Shown: positions 35,927-44,501 of the stretch, one piece after another
Position numbering within the stretch: the stretch's first letter is position 1
Layout: each line of letters begins with the position of its first letter
Position numbers and translations under genes: made by a program
Assembly: GCF_000202835.1 (NCBI RefSeq)
Contig: NC_015186.1
Coordinates: 2,878,501-2,942,500, forward strand
Reading direction: 5' to 3'
Length of the DNA stretch: 64,000 nt
Origin: Acidiphilium multivorum AIU301
GTDB taxonomy: Bacteria; Pseudomonadota; Alphaproteobacteria; Acetobacterales; Acetobacteraceae
Notes under the pieces: generated by a model
Seen by the model: the letters and a program-made list of their open reading frames with translations, nothing else
What the model was told of the DNA's origin: nothing
Database searches by the model: none

Positions 35927-36399
35927 GATACGCCCATCCGGCGGCAGCGCTGCCAGGCTCGGTGTTGATCGTCCTGATACGGCCGCGGCGCCGCGTCGCA
36001 GGTCGGTCGGTTGTGGGCATGCCGCCAATAATGCGGCGCGATGTCCGCCGGATCGAAGCCGACGGTCTCGATCACCCCGATCGTGGCGAACACATGCTGA
36101 ACGCGCGACCAACCCGACTGGCGGAGCAAAATCTCGCCGCCGGAATCGACGCCAGAGACGGTCGAGCATGGCTCGGCAGGCGTGCAGGCGCGGAGGATAT
36201 CGACAAGCGACACAACCGTTCCGAAGTCATTTAGCCACCAGCGGAACGAAGCAAACTCCGCACCGAGGGCGAACCAGTTCAGACGTCGGCGCCGATCAAG
36301 AATCTGCTCACGCACATCATGACCAAAGCGCAGCCAGTGCTCAACACAACGACGGATTAACACCAGCATCACGCTGTTCAGAGGTTCGTGCTGGCTCAT
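35923..36399 (-). CDS. DUF2840 protein of the mobile-element backbone
   Basis: The 158-residue protein contains the DUF2840-like segments RLNWFALGAEFASFRWWLNDFG and VDSGGEILLRQSGWSRVQ and ends near HRAWQRCRRMGVS. The family has no known function but is almost always found between repA/parA and traF in alphaproteobacterial elements, as here. It is coupled by ATGA to the peptidase. In related elements a parA gene precedes it; here no parA is found, and the stretch upstream is 382 bases of non-coding, iteron-bearing DNA. Confidence 0.82.
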   Translation of the reverse strand: MSQHEPLNSVMLVLIRRCVEHWLRFGHDVREQILDRRRRLNWFALGAEFASFRWWLNDFGTVVSLVDILRACTPAEPCSTVSGVDSGGEILLRQSGWSRVQHVFATIGVIETVGFDPADIAPHYWRHAHNRPTCDAAPRPYQDDQHRAWQRCRRMGVS

Positions 36400-36716
36400 C
36401 GCCGTTGCCTCCCATCGTCCGGTGGAAGGTGGGATCTGAACTCGTCCAACAACGCGGCACAGACGCGGTCAAGGTGGCGCTGCCCTCCCCACAGCCTGCT
36501 CCTCAATGCCGCTTGCTTGAAGCGCGCTCGGCGGCGCGATGGTGGAGCTGAGCGGGTCGACCAATCCCGGTCATCTGGGACGATCCGAACGCCGATTTTT
36601 GGCCCTCGGCCGCCTACTATAACAAGGTAAGACTCAGTACTAGATTCAGTAAGAAAGTAGGGGCGTGAAAATCGCCGGCAACTGGTTGATTTACTTTGCC
36701 GATTTTTTCTGGCGTC

Positions 36717-36777
36717 CGTTTGATAGGCCGCGCAATTACGTTTGATCGGCCGTGGACCGTCGGGTGATAGGCCGTGG
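36717..36777. repeat. Three iteron-like direct repeats with 22-bp period downstream of repA
   Basis: CGTTTGATAGGCCGCG (36717-36732), CGTTTGATCGGCCGTGG (36739-36755) and CGGGTGATAGGCCGTGG (36761-36777) are spaced exactly 22 bases apart. The core is TGAT(A/C)GGCCG. They begin 5 bases past the repA stop and are bordered by an AT-richer segment (36600-36720). Regular two-helical-turn spacing next to an initiator gene is the classical look of a replication origin or autoregulatory iterons. The rest of 36400-36716 holds no supported gene. Confidence 0.7.
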
Positions 36778-36781
36778 TCGT

Positions 36782-37627
36782 TCACACTGGGTCCCCCCGG
36801 TTTGGGAACAAAAACCCCGGGTTATCCCCAGGCACCAATATGGCACTGTGGATGGGCACGGCATATCGACCGATCCGCACCGCCTCTTTGCCACGGTGCC
36901 AGACCGGGTCGAGCCGATACGTCAGCAGCCGCCCGGAGCGCGCCAGTCTGCGCAAGGCTGCGACAAAGTCGCCGTGCCGTGCGGCGCTTCCGGAACGGGC
37001 GTGCAACAGGTCGAACGAAACGACCCAGCCTGTGGATTGTTGGGCGGCGTGCTTGCGCGCGAGCAGCCAGAGCCATCGCTGGATGCCTCCCGTCAGACCG
37101 AAATAGTCCGGATCGATGGACAAGACTCGGCGCTGTCGCACCGACATGAGCAACCATTCCGGGAGGGTCAGCAGGACGCCCGCCGGCGTCGTTTCCCAGG
37201 CTTCGATCCAGCGGAACCGGACTGATGCGTTTTCAGTGGCGCCGAGCGTGGTCTCGACTTGGGTGCCCGCCAGACGGCCGATGGCGGCGGCCAGCCTGAC
37301 ATACTGGCTGCGGCCAGTATCACGCCCCAGGAAGCCCAGAATGCGGCTTGCCTGCGCAATCAGCCGGGTCGAGATGGTCAGCCGCTCATCCTGCGCCTGA
37401 ACGAGCTGTGCGATGGCCCAGATCAGGATGTCGGCATCCCAGATCGTCGCGATGGCGGTGGCACCCGCCACCGGTGCGACGTGAACGGAATGCTTCTTCC
37501 CCTGATAGAGGATCGGTGCTTTCCGTGGCGTCTTGGCGAGGCTGAACCAGGGCCAGTTCATCAGATCGACCGGAATCCGCGGACGGGCGTGTTCGAGGAT
37601 CGCCGGCAAGGGTTGATCACCGCTCAT
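36782..37627 (-). CDS. RPA-family replication initiator (RepA-like)
   Basis: The 281-residue protein belongs to the plasmid RPA (replication protein A) type seen in alphaproteobacterial plasmids and integrative elements. Recognisable parts are PRIPVDLMNWPWFSLAKTPR near the N-terminus, IATIWDADILIWAIAQL near residue 60, and FRWIEAWETTPAG. The gene lies downstream of the HTH gene with overlapping stop and start (TGATG). Direct repeats immediately after its stop suggest it binds there. This implies the element can replicate, at least after excision (inference). Confidence 0.88.
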   Translation of the reverse strand: MSGDQPLPAILEHARPRIPVDLMNWPWFSLAKTPRKAPILYQGKKHSVHVAPVAGATAIATIWDADILIWAIAQLVQAQDERLTISTRLIAQASRILGFLGRDTGRSQYVRLAAAIGRLAGTQVETTLGATENASVRFRWIEAWETTPAGVLLTLPEWLLMSVRQRRVLSIDPDYFGLTGGIQRWLWLLARKHAAQQSTGWVVSFDLLHARSGSAARHGDFVAALRRLARSGRLLTYRLDPVWHRGKEAVRIGRYAVPIHSAILVPGDNPGFLFPNRGDPV

Positions 37628-37890
37628 CAGGTCACAAGCCTGGCCGGACGTCCTGGTCCGCGGGCGACGCGGGTGCCTGGATCAGAGGTCGATTGCCGAG
37701 CGCCGGATTCGGCCCAGTCCTGCAGGTCAGCCAATCGATAGACAACCCGGCCGCCGATCTTACGATAGGCCGGCCCGCTGCCGAAGCTGCGGTGTTTCTC
37801 CAGCGTTCGGCCGGAAAGTCCGAGAAACCGTGCCGCCTCTGGTGTGCGCAGGTAGCGCGGCGGAAGATTCGGCAGAGCGTCCTGGTGCAT
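37627..37890 (-). CDS. AlpA/excisionase-type helix-turn-helix protein
   Basis: The 87-residue protein has a MerR-like HTH_17 fold: RYLRTPEAARFLGLSGRTLEKHRSFGSGPAYRK, then GGRVVYRLADLQDWAE, the usual wing and end. The ATG at 37890 has GGAG 9 bases upstream, while 37905 is an alternative. Such small proteins control repA or excision in the same element type. It is co-directional and overlapping with repA. Confidence 0.85.
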   Translation of the reverse strand: MHQDALPNLPPRYLRTPEAARFLGLSGRTLEKHRSFGSGPAYRKIGGRVVYRLADLQDWAESGARQSTSDPGTRVARGPGRPARLVT

Positions 37891-38083
37891 GGTGGCGATC
37901 TCCATCGGGCGGCCGGCAACCGGCTCGCATCGCCACGCAGGATCGGCGTTCTGGGGCGCATTGCTCAGGGCCGTTTTTGGGGGGAGGCCAAAATCGGCCG
38001 GTAGGCCCCGGGTGACTCGGCAGCGTCGGGGATTAAAGCACGCTACATTGACATCCCGGGAGGCGGCGGCTTCACTCCGCGCC

Positions 38084-38704
38084 ATGACGTATCGTCAGCT
38101 CAACGCAGCGCAGCTTCGCGTCACGATTACGGATATCGAACCGCCAATCTGGCGGCAGCTGATCGTGCCGCTGACGTGGGATCTCGGGATGCTGCATCTG
38201 GTCATCCAGGCGGCGTTCAACTGGTGGAACAGCCATCTGCACGAGTTCCAGATTGGCGGTCTGTCCTACGGCGATCCTGATGTCATCAATGAATTCGGAT
38301 CGGAGGAACACCGGGCCTTCAGCGAAAACGAGGTCCGTCTTTGCGATTTCCGTCGCGAGCCGGGGTTGATGTTTATCTACAACTATGATTTCGGCGACAA
38401 TTGGAACCACTTGGTAGAGATCGAGGATTTTCTGGCATTCGACTTGGTTCCACGATTTGCGACCTGCATCGCCGGAGCGCGCGCTCGTCCACCCGAGGAT
38501 GTTGGTGGGGTGTCGGGTTATGAAAATTTTCTCGCGGTGATGGCCGATCCGACCCATGAGGATCATCGATCCACCAAGACTTGGGCCGGTGGCTATTTCG
38601 ATCCAGAATGGTTTGATCTCGCGTTGGTCGATAATGATGTAAAGAAAGCGCTCAAACAGAATGTTCGCAGGCGCCTTCACCAGCCAAAACCGAAACGACC
38701 ATAA
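38084..38704 (+). CDS. Plasmid pRiA4b ORF-3-like protein
   Basis: The 206-residue protein matches the pRiA4b ORF-3 family: LRVTITDIEPPIWRQLIVP, LGMLHLVIQAAFNWWNSHLH, FIYNYDFGDNWNHLVEIE and the C-terminal GGYFDPEWFD. The family is common on plasmids and is of unknown biochemical function. It starts with an ATG at 38084, 193 bases from the divergent HTH gene. The frame extends upstream to 37889 but without homology. It probably belongs to the element backbone. Confidence 0.9.
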   Translation: MTYRQLNAAQLRVTITDIEPPIWRQLIVPLTWDLGMLHLVIQAAFNWWNSHLHEFQIGGLSYGDPDVINEFGSEEHRAFSENEVRLCDFRREPGLMFIYNYDFGDNWNHLVEIEDFLAFDLVPRFATCIAGARARPPEDVGGVSGYENFLAVMADPTHEDHRSTKTWAGGYFDPEWFDLALVDNDVKKALKQNVRRRLHQPKPKRP

Positions 38705-38827
38705 CCAAGAATAATACGATCGCCCGATCCCAGTTTCCAGAGTATGCCGATCTCCAATCCCGCGGTCAGCCGACGAACGACAGGACTATTGGAGGCGTTG
38801 AACACTCAATTCGGGGAATGTCTGTTG

Positions 38828-39907
38828 CTTGCCTATCCGGTTGTTACCCACACCCACTAAATGTAGGGTGTGTCCATTCCCCGGAATAAAGCTCGTCAAA
38901 GGTTGGTGCGGCTGCCCTACCCGCGATTCCGAGCAGCGAGCGGAACGCGTTGAAGGGATAGAGGCGCCGGTTGAACCGAAACGTGAATTCATTGAGGTAG
39001 GCTTGTAGATGTTTGGCGCTGACCCCGTGATGGATGCCGTTGATCCAGGTCTTCAGGTTGGTAAAGACCAAGTGGACGATCGGCAGGAATTCTTCTGCCA
39101 CCTCCGGGTCGCCGCATTCGGCGATTGCATGGTGGTCGAACCCGCGCCTTCCGAGACCGGCATAGCCGCTCCAGTCGTCGGTAACGATCAGCGATCCGGG
39201 AGCAACGGCGTTTTCGACGAATCCGCAGAGCGAATTGGCGCTACGGTCGGGGACAACAGCGAGACGAACGCGTCCCGCGTAGCGACCGTCTTTCCGATTG
39301 TCGAGCTTGGTTCCCGGTTTCCGGTGGCGCACCTCCACGGCACAGGCGACGAGAACCTTGTGATGGACACCCCGTCCATCGCCTCGGGTTCGTCCTCCAA
39401 CCCACGTTTCATCCACTTCGACGTGTTCTTGCGGCGTGTCGCCAATCTTGTCGCGCTCGGGGCGCACCATCCCGGCGCGCAGCTTATGAAGGATGCCGAA
39501 GGCGGTCTCGTAGCGCGACAGGCCGAGTTGCCGCTGAAATTGGACGGCCGACATTCCGGGCGTCTGGCTGGCGATCAAGTAAGCCGCCCAGAACCAAGTC
39601 GACAGCGGCGTGTGACTGCGTTCCATAACGGTCCCAGCCATCAGGCTTACGTCTTTGCGACAGGCCCGGCAGCGCAGAACGCCCGGGCGCGCCTCGAAAC
39701 GGAACGGCTCGCCAACGACGCCGCACCTTGGGCAGGCGAACCCTCCATTCCAGCGGGCGCTTTCGAGATAGGCGGCACAGGCCGCGTCGTTCGGGAAAAT
39801 ACGCTGGAATTCCGGCAGAGACTGCGGGAACGGCAGGTCTTCACGGGCCAGGACATCCATGCCCAACACTAGATCTAGTAGGTATGGGAGTCAACCGGAT
39901 AGGCAAG
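38828..39907 (-). mobile_element. IS1595-family insertion sequence, 1080 bp
   Basis: Perfect 16-bp inverted repeats, CTTGCCTATCCGGTTG at the left and CAACCGGATAGGCAAG at the right, are flanked by the 8-bp direct repeat GTCTGTTG (38820-38827 and 39908-39915). Both the duplication length and the transposase fit IS1595. The insertion lies in the non-coding stretch between the pRiA4b-like gene and the formamidase gene. Near its right end is a perfect 12-bp palindrome ACTAGATCTAGT (39868-39879), just upstream of the transposase start. Confidence 0.96.
38844..39860 (-). CDS. IS1595-family transposase
   Basis: The 338-residue transposase has an N-terminal zinc ribbon (CPRCGVVGEPFRF and LRCRACRKDVSLMAGT) and an ISXO2-like DDE domain. 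The Asp-Glu-Trp motif HVEVDETWVGGR lies near residue 150 and VTDDWSGYAGL near residue 230, and the third region is FTNLKTWINGIHHGVSAKH, typical of the DD(N) variant of this family. The frame is intact. The ATG at 39860 is preferred over a GTG at 39869. Confidence 0.94.
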   Translation of the reverse strand: MDVLAREDLPFPQSLPEFQRIFPNDAACAAYLESARWNGGFACPRCGVVGEPFRFEARPGVLRCRACRKDVSLMAGTVMERSHTPLSTWFWAAYLIASQTPGMSAVQFQRQLGLSRYETAFGILHKLRAGMVRPERDKIGDTPQEHVEVDETWVGGRTRGDGRGVHHKVLVACAVEVRHRKPGTKLDNRKDGRYAGRVRLAVVPDRSANSLCGFVENAVAPGSLIVTDDWSGYAGLGRRGFDHHAIAECGDPEVAEEFLPIVHLVFTNLKTWINGIHHGVSAKHLQAYLNEFTFRFNRRLYPFNAFRSLLGIAGRAAAPTFDELYSGEWTHPTFSGCG

Positions 39908-39997
39908 GTCTGTTGAAAGTGAATGCGTTGGCTTGACAGCGGCGCCCATCTGTCAATGAGTTGAGATATCGGGCTTGGATTGGTGGGGAGATTGACG

Positions 39998-41002
39998 ATG
40001 GCAGACCGTTGGGTAGCGGGATCGATTGCGGCGGTACGCGGTGTAGGATGGTCGCGCAAGCCACGGTTGCATCATTTGGCCGAGGCTGCACAAGGTAAGT
40101 TTCATTACACGATCGGGCCATATTCCGAACCGGTGATGACCGTAGCACCAGGCGACCGTATCCGCATCGAAACCCGCGATGCGTTCGAGGGGGCGATCCG
40201 CACCGAGCGGGACAAGCCGAGCAAGCGATTGCGGATGCCGTTCGTCAATCCGCAGAACGGTCCGATCATGATCGAAGGGGCGGAACCGGGCGATGCACTC
40301 GCCGTGCATATCGAAAGCATGAAGCCACGCGGCGATAATCCGCGCGGCACCTGCTGCATGATCCCGTATTTCGGCGCGCTGAGCGGTACCGCGTTGACCG
40401 CGAGCCTCGCACCGCCGCTGCCCGAAATCACCCGCAAGATCCATGTCGATGAGAAGGAGGTGCGCTGGAGCGCGCGGGTGGTGTTGCCCTACAGCCCGCA
40501 TATCGGCACGCTCAGCACCTCGCCCGAAATCGATAGTATCAATTCACTGACCCCCGGCCCGCATGGCGGCAATATGGATCTGCCGGATATGGGGCCGGGC
40601 AGCATCCCCTATCTGCCGGTTCGCTCGTCTGGGGCACGGTTGTTCATCGGCGATGCGCACGCCTGCCAGGGCGATGGCGAGGTGTGCGGGACGGCGGTTG
40701 AATATGCCTCCGAGACCACGATCCGAGTTGATCTGATCAAGGGGTGGGCTTTGGAATGGCCCAGGCTGGAGCGGGAGGATTTCATCATGACGATCGGCAG
40801 CGCCCGCCCCCTCGAGGATGCGACGCGGATCGCTTATCGCGACCTGGTGTTATGGATGGGGGCGGAATACGGTTTCGACCGGTGGGACGCCTACATGATG
40901 CTGAGCCAGTGCGGCCGGGTGCGGCTCGGCAATTTTGTCGACCCTAATTACACGGTGGGGGCTGGGATTTCGAAGAAATATCTGGCGGCAGAGGAGAAAT
41001 AA
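39998..41002 (+). CDS. Formamidase/acetamidase family hydrolase
   Basis: The FmdA/AmdA family hydrolyses short-chain amides to acid and ammonia. The 334-residue protein shows PGDRIRIETRDAFEGAI, the glycine-rich CQGDGEVCGTAVEYASE, and LPYSPHIGTLSTSPE. The ATG at 39998 has GGGGAG 8 bases upstream. It is followed after one base by an SDR gene, so the two form a cargo operon. The CQGDGE/C segment is intact. The substrate cannot be fixed: formamide, acetamide or a larger amide are all possible. Confidence 0.9.
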   Translation: MADRWVAGSIAAVRGVGWSRKPRLHHLAEAAQGKFHYTIGPYSEPVMTVAPGDRIRIETRDAFEGAIRTERDKPSKRLRMPFVNPQNGPIMIEGAEPGDALAVHIESMKPRGDNPRGTCCMIPYFGALSGTALTASLAPPLPEITRKIHVDEKEVRWSARVVLPYSPHIGTLSTSPEIDSINSLTPGPHGGNMDLPDMGPGSIPYLPVRSSGARLFIGDAHACQGDGEVCGTAVEYASETTIRVDLIKGWALEWPRLEREDFIMTIGSARPLEDATRIAYRDLVLWMGAEYGFDRWDAYMMLSQCGRVRLGNFVDPNYTVGAGISKKYLAAEEK

Positions 41003-41003
41003 T

Positions 41004-41765
41004 ATGGATCTGGGATTGCGCGGCAAGCGGGCACTGGTTACCGGCGGGACGAAGGGAATTGGGCGATCGGTCGCCGAGCATTTCGCGTCCGAGGGTGCGG
41101 ATATCGCGATCTGCGCGCGCAATACGGCGGAGGTTGCCGAGGCGGTGTCGGCGCTGGCGGCGAAGGGCGGGCGTGCGACCGGCCGCGCGGTGGATGTGGC
41201 AGATGGGCCAGCGCTCACCACCTGGGTGCGCGATGTTGCCGCCGAGTTCGGCGGGTTGGATATCGTGGTCTCCAACGTCTCGGCACTCGCGATCGGGCAG
41301 GATGAGGCCTCGTGGCGGGCGGAATTCGAGACCGACATGATGGGCGCCGTGCGGGCGGTGGGTGCGGCGATGCCGTTTCTTGAAGTCTCCGATGCCGCCT
41401 CGATCGTGGTGATCTCGTCGGTCTCTGGCCGCGAGGTGGATTTTGCTGCCGGGCCCTATGGCGCGTTCAAGGCGGCGCTGATCCATTACGCCAAGGGGTT
41501 GTCGTTTCAGTTGGCGGTGAAGGGCATAAGGGTCAACGCGCTCTCGCCGGGCAACACCTATTTTCCGGGCGGCGTGTGGGAAAAGATCGAGCACGGCAAT
41601 CCGACTTTATATCAGCAGGCGCTGGCGCTCAACCCGACCGGGCGGATGGGCACACCCGAGGAGATGGCGCGCGCCGTGGTGTTTCTTGCCAGCCCGGCAG
41701 CGAGTTTCATCACCGGAACCAATCTGGTGGTCGATGGTGCGCTGACCCGGGGCGTACAATTCTGA
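41004..41765 (+). CDS. Short-chain dehydrogenase/reductase
   Basis: The 253-residue protein starts MDLGLRGKRALVTGGTKGIG and carries the nucleotide-binding TGGTKGIG and the catalytic Ser in VVISSVSGR. The catalytic YGAFK appears in GPYGAFKAALIH, and ASFITGTNLVVDGALT is the normal SDR end. Cofactor is NAD(P). It starts two bases after the formamidase stop with GGAGA upstream, so it is translated with it. The substrate is unknown. Together they may degrade an amide-containing compound (inference). Confidence 0.9.
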   Translation: MDLGLRGKRALVTGGTKGIGRSVAEHFASEGADIAICARNTAEVAEAVSALAAKGGRATGRAVDVADGPALTTWVRDVAAEFGGLDIVVSNVSALAIGQDEASWRAEFETDMMGAVRAVGAAMPFLEVSDAASIVVISSVSGREVDFAAGPYGAFKAALIHYAKGLSFQLAVKGIRVNALSPGNTYFPGGVWEKIEHGNPTLYQQALALNPTGRMGTPEEMARAVVFLASPAASFITGTNLVVDGALTRGVQF

Positions 41766-41841
41766 CATTGTTGAAGGGAAATTTACCACCAACGACGCAA
41801 TCTCGTGACCTTGGCATCGCTCGGTGTTTTTGGCGGGGATG

Positions 41842-42637
41842 TCAGATTGGGCGCGGCGGTTTCAGCAGCCTGAACGCGGCGCCATCGCGCCAGCGCCGAG
41901 CGGTCGCAACCAGGGTGCGAACCCGGCTGCGGGCGCCGCTGTCTTCCCAGGCGGACGGCGGCTCGCCGAGCACAGCCCGGTGGATGTCCCGCTCACTGAC
42001 CCCCGATGCGGCAAGGTCGAGCGCCCAAGCCATGTAGGCGATCTTCAGCCCGCGCGGATGCCGTTTCGGGCATGGAATGCCGGGGCGAGCTGAGGCGCGC
42101 GGCCGCGACGCAAATTGCCAGAATGACCGCGCCGCTTCCAGGCGTTCTGCATGCCAAGCATCCCAGTAGATGATCGGCGTTAGTGGCGCGCTCGGTGGCG
42201 GTGGGTCGAGAGACTGGAAAATCAGATGATGTCGAATTCCGACATTCGGAGCGACAATCAGATGATAGCCATCCGGTGTCGCCCGACTAATGTGACGCGC
42301 ACCCCAACGGTCCGGCTCGAACCGGACCAGGGTTCGGTTGGTCGCTTCATCGTCACCAACGGTGACATAAACAATGCGGGCAGTAGCCTCTGCACGCCAG
42401 AACAGCATTGCACGGTCACCAATGGTGTCTGGATTTTCGAGGAAATCGCAACCTCCATCGTTTGCAGAGCGACGGTGATGCTTCCGGTTGCGGATGGTGT
42501 TCGAACGTTACTGCTGCGACGTAATCGTCTCGATACGCTGCGCTGCGTCGAACCAACTCCCAGACCAGACCGTCCGGTGACAAGGTCTCGATATAGCCAT
42601 ACCGCGCGGCGAGGCGCTCTCGCGTGAAGGGCCGCAT
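41842..42637 (-). pseudogene. DUF6499/RovC-like regulator, broken by one-base frameshift
   Basis: The N-terminal part (start 42637, GGAGGAG five bases upstream) reads MRPFTRERLAARYGYIE and LVWELVRRSAAYRDDY, the DUF6499 transcriptional-regulator pattern, then stops at 42416. The other frame carries on as LENPDTIGDRAMLFWRA and ends with a DUF2285/RovC-like DNA-binding part (GLKIAYMAWALDLAASGVSE, 41842 end). The two frames join if one base is removed from the TTTCC run near 42441. Either a real mutation or a sequencing error can explain this. The intact protein would be about 265 residues. Confidence 0.78.
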
Positions 42638-42789
42638 CTCGCTCCTCCGATGCGACAGCACTTCTGCCGCGTCTTCAGAGATGGAATCGGGTTAAGCCAG
42701 AGACTTGGCAACTCCGTCGCGGCAGTTTTACCGTTCAACTTTTTGTGTTCGAACAGGCACGTCGCCGCGCGATGCGAAAACATTTGTGG

Positions 42790-43077
42790 TTAAGCGCCAC
42801 CCTCGACGTGTTTGGCCTGGAGCAATTGCCGCCAGCCGGAATTCGTCATCCATCTGGCCCGTGCCAGATGGGTCTCGTAAGCGCGGCGTGCGCGCGCTGG
42901 CTCCTTGGCCGGATCGATCAGCAGCGCCTCACGGGCGACATCTTCCCAAGGTACATTGTCGTGCTCGGCATCCAACAATATCAGATAATGAATGGCGTGG
43001 ATTTCATCGTATGGCGTGAGCTGATCAGAGATGGGTGCTTCGTCCGCAATCGGCGCATCGAAACAAGGTCTACGCAT
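42790..43077 (-). CDS. RovC-like DNA-binding domain protein (DUF2285)
   Basis: The 95-residue protein shows DQLTPYDEIHAIHYLILLDAE, VPWEDVAREALLIDP and ARRAYETHLARARWMTNSGW, the usual DUF2285/RovC DNA-binding pattern in mobile elements. The ATG at 43077 has GGGGAG eight bases upstream. It lies 20 bases downstream of the XRE-type regulator gene and upstream of the broken DUF6499 gene, so the three form a regulatory run. A role in element gene control is inferred. Confidence 0.82.
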   Translation of the reverse strand: MRRPCFDAPIADEAPISDQLTPYDEIHAIHYLILLDAEHDNVPWEDVAREALLIDPAKEPARARRAYETHLARARWMTNSGWRQLLQAKHVEGGA

Positions 43078-43097
43078 GACAAAAAGTCTCCCCGATA

Positions 43098-43319
43098 TCA
43101 GCGGGTAGCCGCGTCCGGATCGAGTAAATCCATCGGGCTGACTCCCAATGCAGAAGCCAACTGATCGATCGTGTCCACCGTGGCTGCATGCTCTTCACGC
43201 TCAATCATGCCAACATAGTTCCTGTTCAATTTTGCGCGGTGCGCAAGTTCTTCCTGGCTGATGCCTCGTTCAGCGCGCACGCGGCGCATATTACGAGCCA
43301 ATATCTCCCTGAGTGACAT
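43098..43319 (-). CDS. XRE-family helix-turn-helix regulator
   Basis: The 73-residue protein is almost entirely a Cro/C1-type HTH: NMRRVRAERGISQEELAHRAKL, then NYVGMIEREEHAATVDTI and LASALGVSPMDLLDP. It is the first gene of the small regulatory run. Its target is unknown. The upstream bases (43320-43461) contain nothing beyond a possible promoter and the DUF736 terminator. Confidence 0.9.
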   Translation of the reverse strand: MSLREILARNMRRVRAERGISQEELAHRAKLNRNYVGMIEREEHAATVDTIDQLASALGVSPMDLLDPDAATR

Positions 43320-43461
43320 GCTCAGGAAGCGGCCCGACCACGCCGCTGCACGCCACCCAATATATTAGGTATTCGGGACCGGGAACGCCAGTTCGTTGCG
43401 TCGGCTTGGTAGCGATTTCCACCGGGAAGGTTTTATGTCACCCAATCTCTGAACACGCGAA

Positions 43462-43488
43462 ACGCCCCGCCCGAGCCGGGCGGGGCGT
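43462..43488 (-). terminator. Rho-independent terminator after DUF736 gene
   Basis: ACGCCCCGCCC (43462-43472) pairs with GGGCGGGGCGT (43478-43488) around a five-base loop, an 11-bp perfect stem. On the minus strand it is followed by TTTCGCG. It lies 14 bases past the DUF736 stop and makes that gene a single-gene transcript. Confidence 0.8.
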
Positions 43489-43502
43489 CGTGGCGGCTGG
43501 CC

Positions 43503-43805
43503 TCAGCGGGACCAGATCAGGCTGTAGCTGCCCTCCGTCTCGGCCTCGACCAGGCTCGCGTAGATCGGCTGCGGGAAGCTCGGGTCGTCGAGTTTGACCG
43601 AGAGGTATTCGCGCCCGGTCTCCTTGGCCTTGCGGCTCCAGGCGGCGCCGAGTTCAACATTGCCGGCTGCGAAAACCCTGAAATCGGGGGCCTTGTCGGT
43701 GCCGTTTTCGGCAGGAACCAGCCGCGCCTTGGCGTTGATGCTGAGTGTGCGGACAGTGCCGGTGTAGCCGGTCGCGTCCTTGGTGAAGTTGCCGATGATC
43801 GCCAT
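43503..43805 (-). CDS. DUF736 protein of the mobile-element backbone
   Basis: The 100-residue protein is a typical DUF736 member: [20 protein letters not shown], then [18 protein letters not shown] and [18 protein letters not shown]. Function is unknown, but DUF736 is a frequent, highly expressed gene in alphaproteobacterial plasmids and ICEs. A strong AAGGAG sits 7 bases upstream of the ATG at 43805. The gene has its own terminator and a long leader that it shares with the DUF2493 gene. Confidence 0.92.
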   Translation of the reverse strand: MAIIGNFTKDATGYTGTVRTLSINAKARLVPAENGTDKAPDFRVFAAGNVELGAAWSRKAKETGREYLSVKLDDPSFPQPIYASLVEAETEGSYSLIWSR

Positions 43806-44000
43806 GGTAAATCTCCTTCTCTTGGGTTGTCGAGGCCACCCCATGCGGCCTCGATGGCGGTCCTGGAGCCGGGAGGCGATCGACCCGCACCGCTCGCGGC
43901 CGTAGCGCAGCGGAGGATGGTGCTGCGAGAGTTTCTTGTCTCGCGAGGAATGCCGCGGCTTGGCTCGGCAGGGGAAGAAAGTCGCAGCAGCGCCGTTGCG
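43806..44000 (-). promoter_or_regulatory. Family II repeated 5' leader, copy upstream of DUF736
   Basis: The stretch contains a hairpin GAGGCC/GGCCTC (43832-43837, 43847-43852) with CCCAT in the loop, the core GCGCAGCGGAGGA (43905-43917), and a stem GCGAGA/TCTCGC (43925-43930, 43939-43944). It matches the stretch upstream of the DUF2493 gene in the same order, including a distal GACTTTCTTCC-like block on the sense strand. No open frame is conserved between the copies, so an RNA or DNA regulatory role is more likely than a peptide. Confidence 0.55.
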
Positions 44001-44501
44001 GGCAGGCGATTGCCTTTCGGCTAGATCCGCCCATTACGAGGCCGAACGGGTGGCAACGCGCCAAGCCTCAAGGAGATGGTGGCGAATCCGGTCGGCAACA
44101 ATCAAGGTGCCACGATGGCACGGCACTGCCGGATCATTTTGTGCCATGACAGGCAGACTATTCCACCCGAAAGCGGAGGCAACGCGGTTGGAGGAGGTTT
44201 GCGGATCGACAGGATCGATGCTTCGCTTGGCCGCGAGGCCAACTATTCGAGGTGCAAGAGATCGATTGCGTGATCCTGATAGGAGATGCAGGCGGTTACG
44301 TGCGCGCGTCGCTATGGCCGAGCAGGGCTTTGCGATCGGAACGGGTTGGTTACGCGCAGCCGGCCATCGATCACGAGCCTGTCCTGGATTCGTCTCGCGA
44401 GAGCATATCGCGATCGACGTGGCACAGCGACCCATGAAGACGGAACCCAGCAGGGGGATGTCTACATCGATCGTGGCCGGAAGCAGATGAATATTATTCC
44501 C
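44001..44501. other. About 500 bases with no supported gene
   Basis: Between the leader of DUF736 and the arsenite oxidase stop I see no gene with a convincing ribosome site or family resemblance. Frames on both strands (plus 43936-44490, minus 44034-44435) are Arg/Ala/Ser-rich and mutually overlapping, a sign of shadows. This is probably the border between backbone and the arsenic cargo. Confidence 0.4.

Noticed and set aside
36600..36660. AT-rich run with two CAGTA-like repeats
   Set aside because: Too short and irregular to call a repeat family; mentioned only as part of the putative origin region.
36396..36785. 129-codon frame where a parA gene would be expected
   Set aside because: No Walker motif or other ParA feature is visible, and the frame crosses the iteron-like repeats; considered non-coding.
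43936..44490. 184-codon plus-strand frame between DUF736 and aioA
   Set aside because: Arg-rich, no ribosome site, overlaps an equally long frame on the other strand and part of the family II leader.
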